This document shows, piece by piece, positions 60,181 to 64,000 of a stretch of 64,000 bases of DNA. Position 1 is the stretch's first letter. Each line of letters opens with the position of its first letter. This stretch comes from Aldehydirespirator sp965220485 (GTDB lineage: Bacteria; Actinomycetota; Acidimicrobiia; Acidimicrobiales; Aldehydirespiratoraceae). The notes beneath the pieces are model-generated. The model saw nothing but the letters and a program-made list of their open reading frames with translations, was not told where the DNA came from and did not search any database. The stretch lies in assembly GCA_965220485.1 (NCBI GenBank), contig OZ244832.1, positions 2,542,001 to 2,606,000 on the forward strand, in the 5' to 3' direction. Made by a program: the position numbers and the translations under genes.

Positions 60181-60663
60181 GTGAGTTCGGTACTGGTGTG
60201 GGCCGCGGTCGCGGTTTGGGCTGCGCTGGGCGTATACGTGTCGGTCACCGACCTGCGACGGGCCGTGATCCCGCGCCGGGCCGTGTGGCCGGCCGGGGCG
60301 GCGATGGCGGCGCTGCTGGGCGCATCGGCTCTCGTCGAGGGCCAGCCCGCCCGGTTCGGCTGGGCCGCGGCGGGCGCGGCGTCCGTCGCGGTGCTGCTGG
60401 AGGTCGCCTACCGGCTGCGGCCCGACAAGATGGGCTTCGGCGACGTGCGCCTCATAATCGTCAACAGCCTGCTGGCCGGCTGGTGGGGCCCGGCGTGGGC
60501 GTGGTGGGCCCTGATGGCCGGAGCGCTGGCCGAGTGGCCGGCGGCCGTGGTGGCCCTGACCCGTCACGGCCGCGAGGCCAAGGTTCGATGGGCGCCGGGT
60601 CTGGTGGCCGGCACCGCCGCAGTGGTGGCCTGGCGGCTGTGGGCCGAGGGCCCGCTGGGGTAG
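60181..60663 (+). CDS. TadV/CpaA-type prepilin peptidase
   Basis: This 160-residue membrane protein, started at GTG 60181, has four to five hydrophobic segments. Two catalytic aspartates are visible: one in SVTDLRRAVIPRR and one in MGFGDVRL, the GxGD motif of type IV prepilin peptidases. It lacks the methylase domain, as TadV/CpaA forms do. It should cleave the leaders of the Flp pilins, the TadE-like proteins and possibly the two giants. It is divergent from the pilin genes. The 15-G tract at its ribosome site suggests that its translation could vary with tract length. Confidence 0.88.
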   Translation: MSSVLVWAAVAVWAALGVYVSVTDLRRAVIPRRAVWPAGAAMAALLGASALVEGQPARFGWAAAGAASVAVLLEVAYRLRPDKMGFGDVRLIIVNSLLAGWWGPAWAWWALMAGALAEWPAAVVALTRHGREAKVRWAPGLVAGTAAVVAWRLWAEGPLG

Positions 60664-61064
60664 GGACGCATCGGTGCATTGAGCACTCCCCCTTTACCTT
60701 GTTGAGCGGCCATGCTCGCACCCCGATGTTGCGTAATCAGCGACCCAAAACCGGACACGATCTCAGAATCACTACACGGGTGCCTTGTCGTGGGGTGCCT
60801 CATATCGGGTTGATAACATAGCACTTCACCCGCAGACTTGCTAGATGTCTGTGAGCCGAGCGAGCGTCCCGGAGCCGACAGGGTCGTATTCGCCGAGGGT
60901 TCGGGACTTGTCAATGGCCGTGCCGGCTCCTGCAGGGTTGGCGTTGCGATACGCCTCGGTTATAAATAGCGGTAGGCAGCGGGCCACCGGCTAGCGGTTG
61001 TCTGGGTCTGCCGGTACGACCCGACCGGCGAGGTCTGGCTGCTGTTCCGGTACACCGCAGACCG
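60664..61064. other. Stretch without a confident gene
   Basis: A minus-strand frame at about 60842-60982 gives a 46-residue peptide from GTG (contains TAIDKSRTLGEYDPVGSGTL), and a plus-strand frame before 61095 reads RYDPTGEVWLLFRYTADRY. Both look like fragments of real genes, but I recognise neither. Confidence 0.35.
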
Positions 61065-61400
61065 CTACAGGAGTAGGGTCGCATTCGCGAAGTAGGACTC
61101 GTCCACGTCAGGGTGGGGCCGAAGCGGGCGACTGGAGGCAGTGTTTCTCCCCGCTTCTCGCCTGCGGTTCATCTCGCTGGCGTAACAGTCGTTGACTCGT
61201 TGACACTGGCCTTCGTTCAAATCGAAGGCCAGCTTGAGAACCCGTTCGTGCGTCAAGGCGAACCGTTCACCGTGGACAGTGTCTTCTGAACAGGTTGCGC
61301 AGAAGTCATCCACTACCGCCTCGACCTCGGACTTGTGCACTTGGGGCATCAGGTTTGGTATCAGGTCCATCGTCCCGTCGTCTGAGATCACGACCAGCAA
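61065..61400 (-). CDS. Hypothetical protein next to a transposase fragment
   Basis: This is a 111-residue ORF with a TTG start at 61400 (later ATG at MDLIPNLMP is possible). It is soluble, slightly acidic, with CATCSEDTVHGERFALTHER in the middle and a Phe/Leu-rich end. The open frame extends upstream only into the transposase remnant at 61408-61503, so its true 5' end may have been lost. Not recognised. Confidence 0.4.
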   Translation of the reverse strand: MLVVISDDGTMDLIPNLMPQVHKSEVEAVVDDFCATCSEDTVHGERFALTHERVLKLAFDLNEGQCQRVNDCYASEMNRRREAGRNTASSRPLRPHPDVDESYFANATLLL

Positions 61401-61407
61401 ACGCGCC

Positions 61408-61503
61408 GCGTTCGGTTCACCAACTTCGCCAACTACCGGATCCGGGCCCTGCTCTATGCCGGCAACCCGACTGGGCGCTGCCGCACACCCTCACTCCCAC
61501 CTA
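61408..61503 (+). pseudogene. C-terminal fragment of a transposase (ISL3-like)
   Basis: The plus strand encodes FTNFANYRIRALLYAG, then, after a one-base shift, NPDWALPHTLTPT and TAA. This resembles the end of ISL3-type DDE transposases (pattern F-NF-NYR-R-LLYAG). Only about 30 residues remain. It abuts the truncated end of the AbiE-like toxin gene. Confidence 0.5.
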
Positions 61504-61815
61504 AAACGCGGAGCGCCCGATCGGCACAACCTGCTGCTCGAACCCGTGACCCCTCAAGACAGAGTCGATGTGGCTCATACGTGAACGGCTCGTCCGGAGG
61601 TTCGCCACAACGTCCAGGTCGTAGCTCCAGCGAAGACCGGCCCCGCCGACCACCCGAGCACCAGCAGGGCTACGTTCTGCCTGGTGTAACAACACCATCT
61701 GCCCGCCTATCAGTGTCCAGCCTTCGCCGAGATCCCCGGCGACAGCCATCAGGGTGTCCCAGGCCTGTGCCTGCTGCCCCTCCAGGGGTGGCAGCACAAC
61801 AGCCGGTGCGGTCAC
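61501..61815 (-). pseudogene. AbiEii-like nucleotidyltransferase toxin, C-terminally truncated
   Basis: This is 104 residues from GTG 61813-61815. It resembles the start of the AbiEii/nucleotidyltransferase toxin family: WTLIGGQMVLLHQ, then WSYDLDVVANLR, whose DxD metal pair is typical, then VLRGHGFEQQ. Family members usually have about 250 residues or more, so more than half is missing. The stop lies at the edge of the transposase fragment. The start overlaps the partner gene's stop by four bases (GTGA), the usual toxin-antitoxin coupling. It would normally modify tRNA or another nucleic acid target. It is probably inactive now. Confidence 0.65.
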
Positions 61816-62480
61816 CGAAGGCTCTCGATGATGGCTTCGGCCACCCGCTGCTCTCGTGGATGAGGCGAGACGCACAAGTCCAGCGCAACCACCGCGGCCG
61901 GCGCGATCACACCGGCGCCGTTGTCTGCCCGACGGACCGCACCAGCAACAGAACGCGCCTGCAACAAGCGCCAGCTGTCCGCAGACACCGACCGGACCAG
62001 CACCCGGCCCAGCGGATCAGGCGCAAGGCCGTACATCGGATGCGGATGTTCGAGCCGCTGCTGCCAGTCCTGTTCGATGTAGAAGTGTGCCTCGTCAGCC
62101 AACGGGTCGAGCATGTCCACATACGCGGCCGCGGCGTGCATACCGCTGACAGCTACATCTGGGCTCGCGAGCAGAGCTGACACCATGCCCGACCCGGCGC
62201 TGTACCTACCGAGAGCGCCCCGGTTGACGTAGCGGTGAGGGTCGTCGAAGTCGATGCTCTCAGCGAAGATGTCGCGCCAGGCCGCAGCCTCCGACAACGG
62301 GCGGCCCCCGCGGGGCGGGGCCCCCGCAAGCGCGTGGACCTCGCCGGCGGGCAGCAGCCACGCGTTGGCGACCCGCGCGGCTGGCAGCAGGCCCCGGTGT
62401 AGGTAGCGGCGCACTTGCTCGGCTCCCACACCGAGTACACGGCCGGCTTCGGCTAGCGACATCATCTCCTGGACCATCAC
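61812..62480 (-). CDS. HTH-type antitoxin-like partner of the truncated toxin
   Basis: This 222-residue protein begins with an excisionase/MerR-like helix-turn-helix (SLAEAGRVLGVGAEQVRRYLHRG) and continues with a helical region of about 160 residues containing VAVSGMHAAAAYVDML and RVLVRSVSADSWRLLQA. It precedes the nucleotidyltransferase gene with a four-base overlap, as an AbiEi-like antitoxin would. The domain arrangement (DNA-binding front, toxin-neutralising back) fits, but the sequence is divergent, so this rests partly on context. It would repress its own promoter, in the 62481-62530 gap. Confidence 0.6.
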   Translation of the reverse strand: MMVQEMMSLAEAGRVLGVGAEQVRRYLHRGLLPAARVANAWLLPAGEVHALAGAPPRGGRPLSEAAAWRDIFAESIDFDDPHRYVNRGALGRYSAGSGMVSALLASPDVAVSGMHAAAAYVDMLDPLADEAHFYIEQDWQQRLEHPHPMYGLAPDPLGRVLVRSVSADSWRLLQARSVAGAVRRADNGAGVIAPAAVVALDLCVSPHPREQRVAEAIIESLR

Positions 62481-63184
62481 CCCACCACCCTACCATAACT
62501 AGAGGAGATCACCACTAGATAAGGCTCCGTGGCTTGGTCCCGTGGGTGCCAGGGGCGTCTGTGATGTACCGGCCGGTGAAGAACCCGCTGTCGTGTCGTT
62601 GTTGCTTGGGGTTACCGCTGGATCGCTCAGGCGATGCGCCGTAGACCGCTGATCTCGCTAGGCACCGCGGAGTGTCTCGCTATGGACGATCTGCTTGACC
62701 GTGTCGCTCTAGCGGGCGTACTCGTCTCGGGAGACATCAACAACGGCAGCCCGGACCGATCGTTCACGGGCGGCGACGCGTTCTTCGTGGTGCTAGCTAC
62801 CGAGGCGGAGCTTCACCATTGCCAGGTGTCCGCCTATGGCGAGGTGTTCCATGCCGGCGACCTGATCTCATAGCCCTTGAGCACGGCTAGCCGCGGTCGC
62901 AAGCCTTCGACGGGAATGCCATCTTCATCTGCTCGCTCCCCGACGACGGTTGCGATGCGCCGAGAGCGGACACCGCCCGTCAGGAGCTCGTCGCGACCAC
63001 CTCGGGGCGGTACGTGCGCCGGGCGATCGGCGTGGACAGAAGGCCGAAGTGCCTGCCGATGCTGCCCCACGAGGCCCAGGCGCGAACAACCCTGCTCGGT
63101 GGACGGGACTTGTCGGCGTCTCCGCTGATCAAGCTCTCGAGTGCCAGGAGGTGTACGCCGGCGAGCCGGACTCGCCGGGGCGGG
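62481..63184. other. Mostly gene-free stretch with one small candidate ORF
   Basis: A plus-strand ORF from ATG 62682 to 62873 (63 residues, MDDLLDRVALAGVLVSGDIN) has coding-like amino acid use but no recognised family. Another coding-like frame follows without a start (AFDGNAIFICSLPDDG). They may be pieces of one frameshifted gene. Nothing else is supportable. Confidence 0.35.
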
Positions 63185-64000
63185 TCAGACGTTGAGGAGG
63201 TCGCGGGCGCCGGTGTCGCTGGAGGGATGGCGCAGCTTCGACATGGCCCTCGCCTCGATCTGGCGGATCCGCTCCCGGGTGAGGTTGAAGTGCTCGCCGA
63301 CCTCCTCGAGCGTGCGGGGCTCGCCCCGGTCGAGGCCGAAACGCAGCCTGAGGATGTCGCGCTCGCGCTCGTCCAGCGGCGACAGCAGTCGCATGATCTC
63401 GTTGGGCAGCATGGTGGTGGCGGCCGTGTCGAAGGGCGAGTCGATTGACCGGTCCTCCACGACGTCTCCCAGCTCGGCGTCGCCGTCCTGACGCAGCGGC
63501 TCCGACAGAGACAGCGGCTCGGACTGGAAGCGCAGCGCCTCGGTGACCTTGTCCTCGGGCATTTCCACCTCGTCAGCCAGTTCCGAGAGGGTGGGGGGCC
63601 GCCCGTACTTCAACTCCAGGCGGGAGCGGGCCTTCTGGAGGCGGGCCAGCGTGTCTCCGGCGTGGACCGGAAGCCGGATGGTGCGACCAGTGTTGGCGAT
63701 GCCCCGGGTGATGGCCTGGCGGATCCACCACGTGGCATAGGTGGAGAACTTGAATCCCTTGCGCCAGTCGAACTTCTCGACGGCGTGCATCAGCCCGAGG
63801 TTGCCCTCCTGGATGAGGTCGAGCAGGGGCAGGCCCGACGCCTGGTACTTCTTGGCGATCGAGACCACCAGACGCAGGTTCGACTGCACGAAGGTGCGCT
63901 CGGACTCCAGCCCCCTCCGGTCCTTGCGGCGCAAATCCCGGCGACGGTGGTCGGTGAGGGAGCCGGGGGCGGCCTCCTTGAGCTCCTTGCGGGCCGCCAT
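63185..64000 (-). CDS. RNA polymerase sigma-70 factor (principal-like), runs to right edge
   Basis: At least 271 residues. Region 2 is clear: FVQSNLRLVVSIAKKYQASG, LLDLIQEGNLGLMHAVEKFD, and FSTYATWWIRQAITRGIA (regions 2.1-2.4). Region 3 contains RLPVHAGDTLARL. Region 4 contains TLEEVGEHFNLTRERIRQIE, the DNA-binding helix-turn-helix for -35 recognition. The sequence is that of RpoD/HrdB-class factors, not the small ECF type. An ATG lies exactly at the window edge, but family proteins have further residues here (region 1.2), so this is probably an internal Met and the gene continues. The gene could be the housekeeping factor or a close group 2 relative. Confidence 0.88.
   Translation of the reverse strand: MAARKELKEAAPGSLTDHRRRDLRRKDRRGLESERTFVQSNLRLVVSIAKKYQASGLPLLDLIQEGNLGLMHAVEKFDWRKGFKFSTYATWWIRQAITRGIANTGRTIRLPVHAGDTLARLQKARSRLELKYGRPPTLSELADEVEMPEDKVTEALRFQSEPLSLSEPLRQDGDAELGDVVEDRSIDSPFDTAATTMLPNEIMRLLSPLDERERDILRLRFGLDRGEPRTLEEVGEHFNLTRERIRQIEARAMSKLRHPSSDTGARDLLNV

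Overview
The window looks like a chromosomal segment of a high-G+C actinobacterium. Base composition is about two-thirds G+C by eye, GTG starts are common, and the pilus genes are of the actinobacterial Tad type. The mix of UbiD/UbiX, Rieske and luciferase-like enzymes with repeat-rich surface loci would suit an acidimicrobial lineage, but no marker here fixes the class. A sigma-70 gene runs off the right edge and an amidohydrolase runs off the left edge.

Bases 1-15,300 are mostly metabolic. They hold the tail of a cytosine-deaminase-like amidohydrolase, a Rieske oxygenase interrupted by one in-frame TGA, a fragment of a 2OG-Fe(II) oxygenase, and an ABC importer. The importer's binding protein appears to fuse a LivK-type domain to an NMT1/THI5-type domain. 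Then come a flavodoxin-fold reductase, a luciferase-like monooxygenase, a GT81-like glycosyltransferase, ubiD and ubiX separated by 22 tandem copies of a 38-bp unit, a PYROXD2-like FAD oxidoreductase, yqeC and a selenocysteine tRNA (selC).

From selC to about 18,980 lies a degraded region. It holds a frameshifted RCC1-repeat gene, a histidine kinase-response regulator fusion broken by a roughly 100-bp inverted-repeat element, and a DUF3800 gene.

Bases 18,980-60,700 form a large Tad-pilus/surface region. Two genes of about 11 kb each encode proteins of about 3,700 residues. Each starts with a type IV prepilin (TadE-like) signal and membrane helix and continues as 28-29 predicted Calx-beta modules. 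Each sits in a related cassette with a RbsB-like sugar-binding lipoprotein on the same strand, and small TadE-like and hendecad coiled-coil genes on the opposite strand. The second cassette has lost one TadE-like gene and keeps only its last bases. The machinery follows on the minus strand (CpaB/RcpC-like, TadZ-like, TadA, TadB, TadC and three Flp-like pilins), and a TadV/CpaA prepilin peptidase lies divergently. Homopolymer C/G tracts of 14-15 bases lie at three places in this region, two of them just upstream of surface genes.

Bases 60,700-63,200 hold remnants: an AbiE-like toxin-antitoxin pair whose toxin is truncated next to a transposase fragment, and small unknown ORFs. The working model is that the TadE-Calx-beta giants are processed by the prepilin peptidase and displayed by the Tad machine as very long calcium-binding fibres. 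Many small tandem duplications, frameshifts and IS remnants show a fast-changing locus. Some frameshifts could also be assembly errors.
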